The notes: generated by a model from the sequence alone, not told the origin. Counted from the stretch's first letter, positions 17,099-25,892 are shown. The stretch is 64,000 bases of DNA from Szabonella alba (GCF_016765775.1 NZ_JAESVN010000006.1:186001-250000), one strand, 5' to 3'. A program made the numbers and translations.

Positions 17099-18109
17099 TC
17101 AGGCCCGCGCGTCGTTGACCAGCGCTTCCCAGGTTGTCCAGGTCTCGTCACCCAAGGCGGCGCGCAGCTGGTCATAGGCCGGGCCCATCTTGGCGCGGAA
17201 GGGTTCCACCTCGGGGCGGGTTACGGCGATGCCGTATTCTTCCATCTCGGCGATGGCGGCTGCCTCACCGTCCTGCACGGCCTGCCGGGCCTCATTGCCC
17301 GCCGTGATCGCCTCTTCCGAGATGATCGCGCGCTGTTCCTCGGTCAGCCGGTCGTTCCAGACCCGCGGATTGGCACAAAGCATGATCGTGGCATAGATAT
17401 GCTTGGTCAGTGCCAGATGCTCCTGCGCCTCATAGAACTTGGCGGCAAAGGTGGTGGCAACGGGGTTGTCCTGCCCGTCCACCATCTTGTTGGCCAGCGC
17501 CAGATAGACCTCCTGGAAGGCGACGGTCTGCGTCGAGGCGCCCAGGGCCTCGAACGCCGCCTTGATTGCCAGTTCCGGGGGGACGCGGATCTTCATGCCG
17601 ACCACATCCTCGGGCGTGTTCACCGCGCGGCGGCTGTTCGACAAGGCGCGGAAACCCCATTCGAAATTCGAGATCCACGAAAAGCCGGCGGTCAGCAGCT
17701 GTTCGGTGATCCAGTCGCGTGCGCTTTCGTCCAGCACCCGGTGGGCATGGGCGTAATCGTCGAACTGATAGGGGATGTTGATCGCCCCGATCGTGCCGGA
17801 CAGTGCCTCGATATTGGCGGGGTTCATCAGGATCATGTCGATGGCACCCAGACGGGTCTGCTGTGCCGTATCGGTGGGTGATCCCAGCGCGTTATTGGCA
17901 AAGATCGTGATGCCGACCTCACCGCCGGTGCGCTCTGCAATCCGCGCGACCATGCCTTCGGCCGCGATATGCACCGGATGCGAGGCATCGGCCGGATGGG
18001 TAAGCCGCAGCTGGGTTGCCGCAGACGCGAAAGGCGCGCGCAACACGACCGGCGCGGCCAGCGCCCCGGCCAGAACGAAGCGGCGGTTTACAGTGATGAT
18101 TCTGGACAT
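17099..18109 (-). CDS. TRAP transporter solute-binding protein DctP (system 2)
   Basis: A 336-residue periplasmic receptor. The N-terminus VNRRFVLAGALAAP is twin-arginine-like, with cleavage near ASA. Conserved stretches are GEVGITIFANNALGSPTDTAQQTRLGAIDM and GMKIRVPPELAIKAAFEALG, with the substrate Arg in KIRVPP, then YLALANKMVDGQDNP. GGGAGG lies 4 bp before the ATG. It leads the dctP-M-Q set of system 2. Confidence 0.9.
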   Translation of the reverse strand: MSRIITVNRRFVLAGALAAPVVLRAPFASAATQLRLTHPADASHPVHIAAEGMVARIAERTGGEVGITIFANNALGSPTDTAQQTRLGAIDMILMNPANIEALSGTIGAINIPYQFDDYAHAHRVLDESARDWITEQLLTAGFSWISNFEWGFRALSNSRRAVNTPEDVVGMKIRVPPELAIKAAFEALGASTQTVAFQEVYLALANKMVDGQDNPVATTFAAKFYEAQEHLALTKHIYATIMLCANPRVWNDRLTEEQRAIISEEAITAGNEARQAVQDGEAAAIAEMEEYGIAVTRPEVEPFRAKMGPAYDQLRAALGDETWTTWEALVNDARA

Positions 18110-18257
18110 GTTGCCTCCCTAACAAATGTCGTTTCCCGGATGCTGCGAAACTTTCCTGCATCCCTTGCGACCCGTTTCCCGGGCCGTCGGCCTTCCGTTT
18201 TCGAAAGCGGGTGCAGTCATGCTGACGCTGCCCGCTCCGCTCCTGACCTGGCCCTTT

Positions 18258-18272
18258 CCCCGCGCGGCGGGG
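18258..18272 (-). terminator. Hairpin just after the SAF-dehydrogenase stop codon
   Basis: CCCCGC-GCG-GCGGGG forms a 6-bp stem directly at the end of the upstream gene; CTGACC/GGTCAG (18243-18248 and 18271-18276) can extend it. There is no U-tract. It may attenuate reading into the dctP gene 150 bp further on or protect the upstream message. Confidence 0.4.
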
Positions 18273-19673
18273 TCAGGTGCCGGCCAGCAGTTCTTCGTCC
18301 ATTTCCGCGCGCAGCGCCCAAAGCTGCGATGCGGCGGGCGTCTCGATCATCTCCATCGTGATGACGGTTCCGGCGGGCACGTCGCAGGCCAGCCGGTGCT
18401 GGCACATCATGTGGAACGGGATCGGCGCGCCGGGACGCACCGCACGCGCGGGGACCAGCAGCCCGTCAATCCCCTCGACCTCATGATGGCGGCCCTGCGG
18501 CACCAGTTTCGTGCCCCGCGCCATGTCGCGATTGGTCCGTCCGATCAGATCATGGCGCGCCTCGATGCGGCCCGACCCCGTGGCGCGCCCTTCAAGTCCG
18601 GCCAGCAGGATCGTCGTCGCGGACTGCACGCCCAGAAGATGCGCCGGATTGGCGATGGTTGCGGATTTGCCGTCGCGGCTGACCAGATGGCCCTTTTCGC
18701 GCAGGAAATTCCAGGTGTAGCTGTCCTCGCAGGCGACGGTCACGAAGACACCGCCCGCAAGGCTGAATTCATCGGGACGCCGCAGCAGGTTGATGACATC
18801 GACCACCCCTCCGCGCGACAACAGCCCGCCCGCCACGCGGTCCGCCGGGGCCAGCAGATCGGGAATTTCCTGCACCCTTGCGACCGGCGCATGGAAATCA
18901 GCGCGGTCCACATCCAGCCCCAGCGCATTGGCGACGATGCCCATTTCGGTCAGATCGGCAACCGTGCGCTGCGGGATAGTGGCCAGCCTTTCGGACCGTT
19001 CCGCAATCACCTGTGCGGGATCGCGCCCGGCCATGTCCCAAAGCGCACCGAAACCGGGCACCGATACGCTGCGGTTCACGCAGGTGACGGTTTCCGCGCC
19101 GGGATCAAAGACGAAATCATATTCGCTGGATTTTGCCGCACTCAGCACCTCAAGCCCGCAGACCTGCGCCCAAAGCACAAGCTGGATCAGCAGGCTGGGC
19201 TGATCGCCATCGACCGGCGTATAAACCACACCGGCCGAGGCCGCGCGTTTCGCAAGCAGCGGGCCGACCACCGAATCAGCCTCTTTCGAGACCATGACCA
19301 CATGGCGGCCCTCGCCGATGGACAGGGCGGCATGCAGCGCCGCCGCCTCGGGGTGGCCGGTTGCCTCGACCACCACATCCAGCGCCAGACGCGGGATCAT
19401 CGTGCCGTCCGATGTCAGCACGATCTGCCCCGCCTCCAGCGCCGCCGTGGCCTCGGGCAGGCTGTCGGTGCGGCGGATGCGGTCGCCGGTCAGCCCGGCT
19501 GCGGCCAGCGCGCCCTGCCCCCGGTCCATATCCGAATCGCAGACCGCGACAATCTCGATCCCCGGGCCGCGCAGCGACTGGAAGAGCAGCGAACGGCCAT
19601 AATCACCCAGCCCGATCAGCCCCACGCGCAACTTGCGCTGCCGGGCCTTTTCAAGAAGCGAGCCGTAATGCAT
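18273..19673 (-). CDS. Homoserine-dehydrogenase-like NAD(P) oxidoreductase with SAF domain
   Basis: A 466-residue cytoplasmic protein. An N-terminal Rossmann fold (VGLIGLGDYGRS near residue 17, VVVEATGHPEAAALHAAL) resembles homoserine dehydrogenase, and a C-terminal SAF domain (about residues 390-460, with MCQHRLACDVPAGTVITMEMIE) resembles those of FlgA and altronate dehydratase. Proteins of this architecture occur in sugar-acid and hydroxyacid gene clusters, but the reaction is not assigned here. The start at the GGAGG-preceded ATG fits the family. It heads the minus-strand string that includes both TRAP systems, with a GntR-type palindrome about 160 bp upstream. Confidence 0.72.
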   Translation of the reverse strand: MHYGSLLEKARQRKLRVGLIGLGDYGRSLLFQSLRGPGIEIVAVCDSDMDRGQGALAAAGLTGDRIRRTDSLPEATAALEAGQIVLTSDGTMIPRLALDVVVEATGHPEAAALHAALSIGEGRHVVMVSKEADSVVGPLLAKRAASAGVVYTPVDGDQPSLLIQLVLWAQVCGLEVLSAAKSSEYDFVFDPGAETVTCVNRSVSVPGFGALWDMAGRDPAQVIAERSERLATIPQRTVADLTEMGIVANALGLDVDRADFHAPVARVQEIPDLLAPADRVAGGLLSRGGVVDVINLLRRPDEFSLAGGVFVTVACEDSYTWNFLREKGHLVSRDGKSATIANPAHLLGVQSATTILLAGLEGRATGSGRIEARHDLIGRTNRDMARGTKLVPQGRHHEVEGIDGLLVPARAVRPGAPIPFHMMCQHRLACDVPAGTVITMEMIETPAASQLWALRAEMDEELLAGT

Positions 19674-19834
19674 CTGGTGGATCCTCCGGACTTCATCTGC
19701 GTCAACGCGGAAGGGGATGACGGATGAACATGCCGAGGCGGGAACGCGGTCAGCGCCCTGCCATGATGCAAGCCTTATCCCCCCTGACATCCGATCCGGC
19801 CGGCGTTCCGGGCCATCTGGATATCCGGATCATG

Positions 19835-19844
19835 TTGTATACAA
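19835..19844. promoter_or_regulatory. TTGTATACAA palindrome, candidate GntR operator
   Basis: A perfect 10-bp palindrome lies in an AT-rich patch about 160 bp upstream of the SAF-dehydrogenase start. FCD-type GntR repressors commonly bind TTGTATACAA-like sites. No GntR gene is adjacent; two FCD regulators lie elsewhere in this window (810 and 52852). Confidence 0.55.
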
Positions 19845-19985
19845 TATTCACCGACAGTCAACGCAATTCGGTATGCCAAAACCCCGCAAGCCGTCCGTGA
19901 GAGCGCCCGACAGGCGGCCAAGCAGGACCGGCGACACATCCGCCCGGATGCGCCTTACGGATTGAATTCGAAGCGGAAACAAGGT

Positions 19986-20015
19986 GCGCCGGGGCGTTGA
20001 TCTCCGCCCCGGCGC
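19986..20015 (-). terminator. Terminator-like hairpin after the demethylase operon
   Basis: GCGCCGGGGCG (19986-19996) pairs perfectly with CGCCCCGGCGC (20005-20015) over an 8-base loop, 45 bp past the stop of the flavin oxidoreductase. Read on the minus strand it is followed by ACCTTGTTTCC, which is moderately U-rich. Confidence 0.65.
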
Positions 20016-20060
20016 GTCACGCCCTGCTGAATGGCCGGGAAGGCCGGACTGGTGACACGG

Positions 20061-22031
20061 TCAAAGCGTCAGCGCCACCTTCCGCCCTTCATGAAAGGCA
20101 TAGGCCGCCAGCCGGGGCGCCACGCAATCGCCGATGCGATGGACCCCCTTGCCGGGGATGGTTTCGGGGAAAGGATCGAAGGCGATATTCGTCGTCGCCG
20201 TCACCAATGCCGAGGCGGCAATTGTCTCCTCAGTCCCGGTCAGCAGGCTGCGCACGGTCGCGCCATTGCCATGCCAGCGGGTGATGACATGTTCGGTCAG
20301 GAACTGCGCCCCCGCCCGCGCAAGCCGCGCCCGCGCCGGACCATCCGCTGAGGTGCGGGTGATTTCCTTGCCGATATAAGGATCCGGCGTCACGATCACG
20401 ACCTGCCGGCCCTGTTCGGCCAGCGCCCATGCGGTGCCGACGCCACGCCAGTTGCCGCCCTCATCCAGCACGATAACCGTATCGCCCAGCCGGGCCTCAC
20501 GCCGCAGCACCTCTTCAGTGGACCAGACACCGCCAAGATCCAGCCCCGGCAACGGCCCCACGCCCGGCAGCCAGCGCTGCCGCGCCTCCGCGTCGGGCAG
20601 CGATCCAGTGGCAAGGATGACCGTCTGCGCCGGATGGGCCGCGATGTCGTCCTCATCCAGAAAGGTATTCAACCGCAGCGTGACACCCAGCCGCGCGAAT
20701 TCCCGTTCATACCAGTCCAGCAGGTCAAGGATCTGGCCACGGCGCGGCTGCATCCCGGCCAGCCGGAACTGCCCGCCGATCTGCGGTGCCGCCTCGGCAA
20801 TCGTGACCCGGTGGCCGCGTTCGGCGGCGGCGCGCGCGGCCTCAAGCCCTGCAGGACCGGCCCCGACGACCAGCACATCCTGCGGCATGGCCGACGGGGT
20901 GAAGCGGTCACCGCCCCATTCCCATTCCCGGCCCACGCTGGGATTGACCAGACAGGAAATCCAGTAGTCCCGCGACCGCCTGCCCCAGCACATCTGATTG
21001 CAGGAAATGCAGCCGCGCACGGCATCGGCCCGGCCCTCGGCGGTCTTGCGCGCCAGATGCGGATCGGCGATCTGGCCGCGCACGATGCTGACCAGATCCG
21101 CCTGCCCTGCGGCGATGATCGCCTCGGCATTCTCGGGGGTCCTGACATGCGCCTCGGATGTGACCTTGGCGTGTTTCACCACGGCGCGGATCTGTTCGGT
21201 CACCGGCGCAGTCAGCTTTTCCCCGAACAGGAAGGTCGGCATCAGCCGTTCGAAATCAAGATAGCCGCCATGCCCGCAGGTGATGTAATCGACATGCCCC
21301 GTCGCGTCATGCAGCGCGAGGATCTCCAGCAGGCTTTCCACCGACAACGTGACATCCTGCGCATCCGAGGTCGAGACCGCCAGACCTATGATGAAATCCT
21401 CGCCGCAATCGCGTCGGATGCGTTCGATGATGGTGCGGGAAAACCGGGTGCGGTTTTCCAGACTGCCGCCCCAGCGGTCATCGCGGCTGTTGCTCCAGGG
21501 TGTCCAGAACTGGTCCAGCAGCGAGTGATAGGCGGCCCAGACCTCAACCCCCTGAAAACCGCCCGCCTTGCAGCGCCGCGCCGTCGCGACATGCGCCTCG
21601 ATCAGTTCTTCGATCTCGGTCTCGGTCATGCGATGCGAGCCGTCACTGTCATGGTAACTCGGCCCGCCCGAGGGCGACCAATGCGGCGCAAAGCTGAGAT
21701 CGGAATCGCCATGCGCGCCGATATGGTAAAGCTGTTGCAGGATGACCGCGCCCGCATCGCGCACGGGTTCAGTCACCTTGCGGAAATGCGGGATGACCTC
21801 ATCCGTGCCATGGCGGAAGTTGCCCCGCGTCAGAACGCCCGTGCGATGCACCGGCATCGGTTCGGCCACGATCATCCCCGCCCCGCCAAGCGCGCGTTCC
21901 AGCAGATAGGCCGCCGTCCGGGGCCCCGGCAGACCGTCATCCGCCATGTTGTTGGTATGGGCGCCAAAGACGATGCGGTTGCGCAGAACCTGCCCCCGCA
22001 GCCGGATCGGTGACATCAGATTGCGATGCAT
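20061..22031 (-). CDS. Old Yellow Enzyme-type demethylase/dienoyl reductase (FMN, 4Fe-4S, FAD)
   Basis: A 656-residue oxidoreductase built like TMA dehydrogenase, 2,4-dienoyl-CoA reductase and DgcA. An N-terminal FMN TIM barrel (about 1-335) is followed by a full [4Fe-4S] motif CISCNQMC...C (Cys341, 344, 348, 360; CX2CX3CX11C), then FAD/NAD(P) domains starting VVGAGPAGLEAAR near residue 388. Such enzymes oxidise N-methyl groups of tertiary amines or reduce enoyl bonds. It lies 21 bp after the related gene at 22053-24089, so both form an operon. Context with an MttB-family gene favours a role in methylated amine breakdown; the exact substrate is unknown. Confidence 0.82.
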   Translation of the reverse strand: MHRNLMSPIRLRGQVLRNRIVFGAHTNNMADDGLPGPRTAAYLLERALGGAGMIVAEPMPVHRTGVLTRGNFRHGTDEVIPHFRKVTEPVRDAGAVILQQLYHIGAHGDSDLSFAPHWSPSGGPSYHDSDGSHRMTETEIEELIEAHVATARRCKAGGFQGVEVWAAYHSLLDQFWTPWSNSRDDRWGGSLENRTRFSRTIIERIRRDCGEDFIIGLAVSTSDAQDVTLSVESLLEILALHDATGHVDYITCGHGGYLDFERLMPTFLFGEKLTAPVTEQIRAVVKHAKVTSEAHVRTPENAEAIIAAGQADLVSIVRGQIADPHLARKTAEGRADAVRGCISCNQMCWGRRSRDYWISCLVNPSVGREWEWGGDRFTPSAMPQDVLVVGAGPAGLEAARAAAERGHRVTIAEAAPQIGGQFRLAGMQPRRGQILDLLDWYEREFARLGVTLRLNTFLDEDDIAAHPAQTVILATGSLPDAEARQRWLPGVGPLPGLDLGGVWSTEEVLRREARLGDTVIVLDEGGNWRGVGTAWALAEQGRQVVIVTPDPYIGKEITRTSADGPARARLARAGAQFLTEHVITRWHGNGATVRSLLTGTEETIAASALVTATTNIAFDPFPETIPGKGVHRIGDCVAPRLAAYAFHEGRKVALTL

Positions 22032-22052
22032 CTTGGCCGGTTCCCTTTGCGT

Positions 22053-24089
22053 CTAAAGATCCTTGACCAGCCGCAGCGCGTCATAGATCGCGGCATGGGT
22101 GTTGCGCGCGGCCACCGCATCGCCGATGCGGAACAGCCGGAACGCAGCGCCCGGATTGCGCGCCACGCCCTGCGGCGCGCCGGTGGTCAGCGCCTCGTAA
22201 TCGACCTCACCCAGATTGGACGATTGCGGCTTCAGGTCAAAATACAGATCATCCAGCGGGCGGGTGCCATGGTTGACGATCACCTGATCCACCAGCCGTT
22301 CACGGGTGAAATCGCCGTAATCACTGCCCATCACGGCGCGCAGCAGATTGCCTTCGCGCCGCACCGATTTCAGCCGCCATGTCACGGTAAAGGTCGTGTC
22401 GCGTTTCTGCAGGTTGCGCATATAGGGCACAAGGTTCATCGCCATCACCTCAGGCGCGAAGCTGCGGTCGGGGGTCACGATTTCAACCGCCGCCCCGGTC
22501 GCGCTGATCAGATCCGCCGCCTGCAGCGCCGAATGATCGCCTGCATCGTCATAGATCAGCACATTCGCGCCCGGTTTCACATCGCCCGACAGGATGTCCC
22601 ATGCCGAATGGACCAGATCATTGCCCGCCTCCAGCACCTCGGTATGGGGCAGACCGCCGGTGGCGATAATCACCTCATCCGGGTTGCTGGCCAGCACGGT
22701 ATCGGCATCGGCAAAGGTGTTGAAGTGGAAGGCGACACCACGCTTTTCGCATTGTTCCATCCGCCAGCGGATGACCGATATCATCTCACGCCGCCGCGCA
22801 TCCTGCGCGGTCAGGCGGATCTGTCCGCCGGGCTGATCGGCGGCCTCGAACACGGTGACGGCATGGCCGCGCTCGGCGGCAACGCGGGCGGCCTCCATCC
22901 CCCCCGGGCCGGTGCCGACGATGGTGATGCGTTTCATCGCAGGGGCCGCCGGAATGGTCTGCGGCATCGTCTCCTCACGTCCCGTGGCGGCATTGTGCAG
23001 GCAGAAGGCCAGACCGCCCTGATAGATCCGGTCCAGACAGTAATTCCCGCCGACACAGGGGCGGATATCATCCTCGCGCCCCTCGATCACCTTCCTGACC
23101 AGATGCGGGTCGGCCATATGCGCCCGGGTCATGCCGACCATGTCCAGCTTGCCGCTGGCAATGGCATGGCGCGCAGTCGCCACATCGGGAATGCGGGCCG
23201 CGTGGAAGGTGGGAAAGCCTGTCGCGGCGCGGATTTCGCCTGCGAAATCCAGATGCGGGGCGGATTTCATGCCCTGAATCGGGATCAGATCGGTCAGCGC
23301 CGGGTCGGTGTCGATGGATCCGCGCACGACATTCAGGAAATCCACCAGACCGCTGTTCTTCAGCCGATGGCTGACATCAAGCCCTTCGGCAGCCCCCATC
23401 CCGCCGGGGGCGCATTGATCGCCGGTGTAGCGCAGGCCGACGATGAAATCCTCACCGCAGCGGGCGCGGATCGCGCGCAGCACGTCGAAGGTGAAGCGCA
23501 GGCGGTTGTCCAGACTGCCGCCATAGTCATTGTCCAGATCATTGGTCAGGGGCGACCAGAACTGTTCCAGCAGATGGCCGTAGGCCTCAAGCTCGATCCC
23601 GTCGACGCCGGCGGCCTTCATCCGTTCAGCCGCATCGGCAAAGTCGCGGATGACGCGGGTGATGTCCCAATCCTCGATGCGTTTCGGAAAGGCGCGATGC
23701 GCGGGTTCGCGTTCATGGCTGGGGGCCAGAACCGGCAGCCAGTCCGCCTTGTCCCAGCGGGTGCGGCGGCCCAGATGGGTCAGTTGGATCATCACCGCCG
23801 CGCCATGGTCGTGGCATTCATCGACCATCGCCTTCATCCAGCCCACGACCTCATCCTTCCAGGCCAGGATGTTGTTGAAGACCGGCGGGCTGTCGCGCGC
23901 GACCGAGGCCGAACCGGCGGTCATCGTCAGCGCAACCCCGGCCTTGGCGCGTTCCACATGATAGGCGCGGTAACGGCCCTTGGGCATCCCGTCCTCGGGA
24001 TAGGCCGGTTCATGGCTGGTGATCATGATGCGGTTGCGCAGCGTCAGATGTTTGAGTTGGTAGGGTTGCAGCAAGGGATCGTTGGACAT
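22053..24089 (-). CDS. DgcA/N-methylproline demethylase-like flavin oxidoreductase
   Basis: A 678-residue protein with the same fold order as its neighbour: FMN barrel (about 1-340), cluster motif, then FAD/NAD(P) domains from VGTGPGGMEAAR near 391. Sequence such as EAYGHLLEQFWSPLTNDLDNDYGGSLDNR and CVGGNYCLDRIYQGGLAFC recalls dimethylglycine demethylase DgcA and the stachydrine-pathway N-methylproline demethylase. The cluster motif keeps Cys345, 351 and 363 but has Gly348 where the second Cys is expected. It likely oxidatively demethylates a tertiary amine. A TetR gene diverges 133 bp upstream. Confidence 0.82.
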   Translation of the reverse strand: MSNDPLLQPYQLKHLTLRNRIMITSHEPAYPEDGMPKGRYRAYHVERAKAGVALTMTAGSASVARDSPPVFNNILAWKDEVVGWMKAMVDECHDHGAAVMIQLTHLGRRTRWDKADWLPVLAPSHEREPAHRAFPKRIEDWDITRVIRDFADAAERMKAAGVDGIELEAYGHLLEQFWSPLTNDLDNDYGGSLDNRLRFTFDVLRAIRARCGEDFIVGLRYTGDQCAPGGMGAAEGLDVSHRLKNSGLVDFLNVVRGSIDTDPALTDLIPIQGMKSAPHLDFAGEIRAATGFPTFHAARIPDVATARHAIASGKLDMVGMTRAHMADPHLVRKVIEGREDDIRPCVGGNYCLDRIYQGGLAFCLHNAATGREETMPQTIPAAPAMKRITIVGTGPGGMEAARVAAERGHAVTVFEAADQPGGQIRLTAQDARRREMISVIRWRMEQCEKRGVAFHFNTFADADTVLASNPDEVIIATGGLPHTEVLEAGNDLVHSAWDILSGDVKPGANVLIYDDAGDHSALQAADLISATGAAVEIVTPDRSFAPEVMAMNLVPYMRNLQKRDTTFTVTWRLKSVRREGNLLRAVMGSDYGDFTRERLVDQVIVNHGTRPLDDLYFDLKPQSSNLGEVDYEALTTGAPQGVARNPGAAFRLFRIGDAVAARNTHAAIYDALRLVKDL

Positions 24090-24144
24090 GGGGCGCCTCC
24101 TGTCTTTGACCGGAATAGGGGTCTTTGACGGAACTCTGGGGCGA

Positions 24145-24185
24145 AATGTTCACTTGTGTCAAGATACCAGTCATATCCGAACATT
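24145..24185. promoter_or_regulatory. Inverted repeat AATGTTC-N27-GAACATT, candidate TetR operator
   Basis: The arms at 24145-24151 and 24179-24185 are perfect and lie in the divergent promoter region between the demethylase operon and the tetR gene. A TTGACA box on the minus strand (24155-24160) falls inside the spacer. A repressor bound here would cover both promoters; inference. Confidence 0.4.
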
Positions 24186-24222
24186 CCTTGCGGATCCCCG
24201 CCCCCGGCCCTAATGTGGCGCC

Positions 24223-24846
24223 ATGACAGAGGCGCTGAAATCCGATACCGGTTGGCGGGGATCCCGTGAGGGATGGCTTGATGCCGCCTATGCGGCCCTG
24301 ATCCGCGAAGGCGTCGATGCCGTGAAGATCATGACGCTGGCCCAGCATCTGAAACTGTCACGCACCAGTTTCTACTGGTTCTTCAAGGATCGCGACGCGC
24401 TGCTGGCGGCACTGGCCGAGATGTGGGAGGCCCGCACCACCGCCCCCCTTGTCGCCGCGACCGAGGCCTATGCCGAGACCGGGACCGAGGCGATGCTGAA
24501 CGTCATCGCCTGTTTCCTGAATACGGACACCTTCGATACGCGGCTGGAATTCGCGCTGCGCGGCTGGGGGCTGAAGGATCCGGCGATTCTGGCGCGGATT
24601 GCCGAGGCCGATTCGCGCAGGCTGGCGGCGCTGCGGGCGATGCTGATCCGCTGGGGCCATGCGCAGGCCGATGCCGATGTGCGGGCGCGCACGATCTATC
24701 TGGTGCAGATCGGCTATATCTCGATGCAGGTCGAAGAAACGCTGGAAACCCGCCTGACCCGCATTCCGCATTATGTCGAGATCTTCACCGGCCACCCCCC
24801 CGACCCACGCGAAATTGCCCGGCTGCACGGCCAGTTCGGGCTTTGA
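24223..24846 (+). CDS. TetR-family regulator
   Basis: A 207-residue repressor. The N-terminal HTH (about residues 15-62: AAYAALIREGVDAVKIMTLAQHL, then LKLSRTSFYWFFKDRDALLAAL) is typical of TetR; the C-terminal domain is helical with no assignable ligand pocket. It diverges from the two flavin demethylases and is their likely regulator, responding to an amine or its product. Confidence 0.88.
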   Translation: MTEALKSDTGWRGSREGWLDAAYAALIREGVDAVKIMTLAQHLKLSRTSFYWFFKDRDALLAALAEMWEARTTAPLVAATEAYAETGTEAMLNVIACFLNTDTFDTRLEFALRGWGLKDPAILARIAEADSRRLAALRAMLIRWGHAQADADVRARTIYLVQIGYISMQVEETLETRLTRIPHYVEIFTGHPPDPREIARLHGQFGL

Positions 24847-24852
24847 CGGGCC

Positions 24853-24875
24853 GCTGACCCCGTATTCCGGTCAGC
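24853..24875. terminator. Hairpin between convergent tetR and lysR genes
   Basis: GCTGACC (24853-24859) and GGTCAGC (24869-24875) form a perfect 7-bp stem with a 9-base loop in the 34-bp gap between the two stops. It could end transcription from both sides; no U-tract. Confidence 0.5.
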
Positions 24876-24880
24876 CCCGA

Positions 24881-25801
24881 TCACGGATCCTCCGCTTCGC
24901 GCTGCGCCAGCAGCCAGTCGCGCACCTCGGCGACAGGGGCGGCAAGGGGGCGGTCCTTGGGCCAGACGACGTGAAAGGCCTGCCCCGTGACCAGCACATG
25001 ACCGGTCAGCCGGACCAGAACGCCCCGGTCGACCAGCCGCTGAATCAGATGCCGCCAGCCAAGCGCCACGCCCTCCCCCTCGATCACGGACTGGACGACC
25101 AGAACATAATCGTTGATCTCAAGGCCCTTCGGCATCTGGCGGCCATCAATCCCCGCCGAGGCGAACCAGTCGCGCCATGTCGCGGCGGTGCGGAACGGTT
25201 CATCCAGATGGATCAGGCGCTGCGCCAGCAGATCGGCGGCAGCAAGGGGCGGGCCGGGGCTGCGCGTCAGATAACCCGCGCTGCAGACAGGATAAATCTC
25301 CTCGGGTGCCAGCATGGCAGCGGTGTAATGCGGCCAGTCGTCCGGATTGCCGCCCCGGATGCCCAGCGGGATGCCCGCGCCCGCCAGATCAAGATCGCGG
25401 TCGGCGGTCTGGATTCGCAGATCGACATGCGGCAGATCCTGCCGCAACCGCGCCATGCGCGGCACCATCCAGTAGGCCGCAAAGGCGGTGGAACAGGACA
25501 ACGTCACATGCCCGCCCGCCGCCGTTTGCCGCAGATCCAGCGCCGAACGCCGGATATGCGACAGGCCGATGGTCACATCGGCATGAAAGCGGGCCCCGGC
25601 CTCGGTCAGGGCGACGCGGCGATGCTCCCGCCGGAAAAGCGGCAGGCCAAGGGCCGTCTCAAGCCCCGAAACCGCATAGGAAACCGCCGCCTGCGTCATG
25701 TTCAACTCCCGCGCGGCGGCGGTGAAACTGGACAGGCGGCCCGCCGCCTCGAACACGACTAGACTGTTCATCGAGGGGATGAGGCGGCGCAGATGATCCA
25801 T
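24881..25801 (-). CDS. LysR-family regulator (GcvA-like)
   Basis: A 306-residue LysR protein. The HTH (about residues 8-66) reads FEAAGRLSSFTAAARELNMTQAAVSYAVSGLE with the GcvA-like LPLFRREHRRVALTEAG; a periplasmic-binding-type effector domain follows. It diverges from the MttB-family gene over 91 bp and is the obvious candidate for its activator. No clear ribosome-binding site precedes the ATG. Confidence 0.88.
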   Translation of the reverse strand: MDHLRRLIPSMNSLVVFEAAGRLSSFTAAARELNMTQAAVSYAVSGLETALGLPLFRREHRRVALTEAGARFHADVTIGLSHIRRSALDLRQTAAGGHVTLSCSTAFAAYWMVPRMARLRQDLPHVDLRIQTADRDLDLAGAGIPLGIRGGNPDDWPHYTAAMLAPEEIYPVCSAGYLTRSPGPPLAAADLLAQRLIHLDEPFRTAATWRDWFASAGIDGRQMPKGLEINDYVLVVQSVIEGEGVALGWRHLIQRLVDRGVLVRLTGHVLVTGQAFHVVWPKDRPLAAPVAEVRDWLLAQREAEDP

Positions 25802-25892
25802 GAATTTTGCTTATCATTCTGATGAAACTTTTCCAGCATTACCTGACAGGCCACCCGCCCTAATCTGGGACAGGTTTATACGAGGTGGGACA
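25802..25892. promoter_or_regulatory. Divergent lysR-mttB promoter region
   Basis: This 91-bp AT-rich gap contains CAT-TCTG-ATG within a short dyad near 25815-25825, of the T-N11-A size expected for LysR sites, and the GAGGTGGG ribosome-binding site of the methyltransferase gene. Activator binding is inferred from the gene arrangement. Confidence 0.35.

Larger units (their letters stand above)
19674..20060. other. Non-coding stretch between SAF-dehydrogenase and flavin oxidoreductase genes
   Basis: This 387-bp gap holds the promoter side of the SAF-dehydrogenase gene, including the palindrome at 19835-19844, and the 3' end of the upstream demethylase operon with a strong hairpin at 19986-20015. 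No further coding signal is seen. Confidence 0.6.

Noticed and set aside
18126-19727. A 533-codon plus-strand open frame opposite the SAF-dehydrogenase
   Set aside because: Antisense shadow caused by codon bias; the minus strand holds conserved Rossmann and SAF motifs.
22026-24128. A 700-codon plus-strand open frame opposite the demethylase gene
   Set aside because: It is antisense to a clearly conserved protein, rich in His, Gln and Arg as GC-rich shadows are, and has no domain or ribosome-binding signal.
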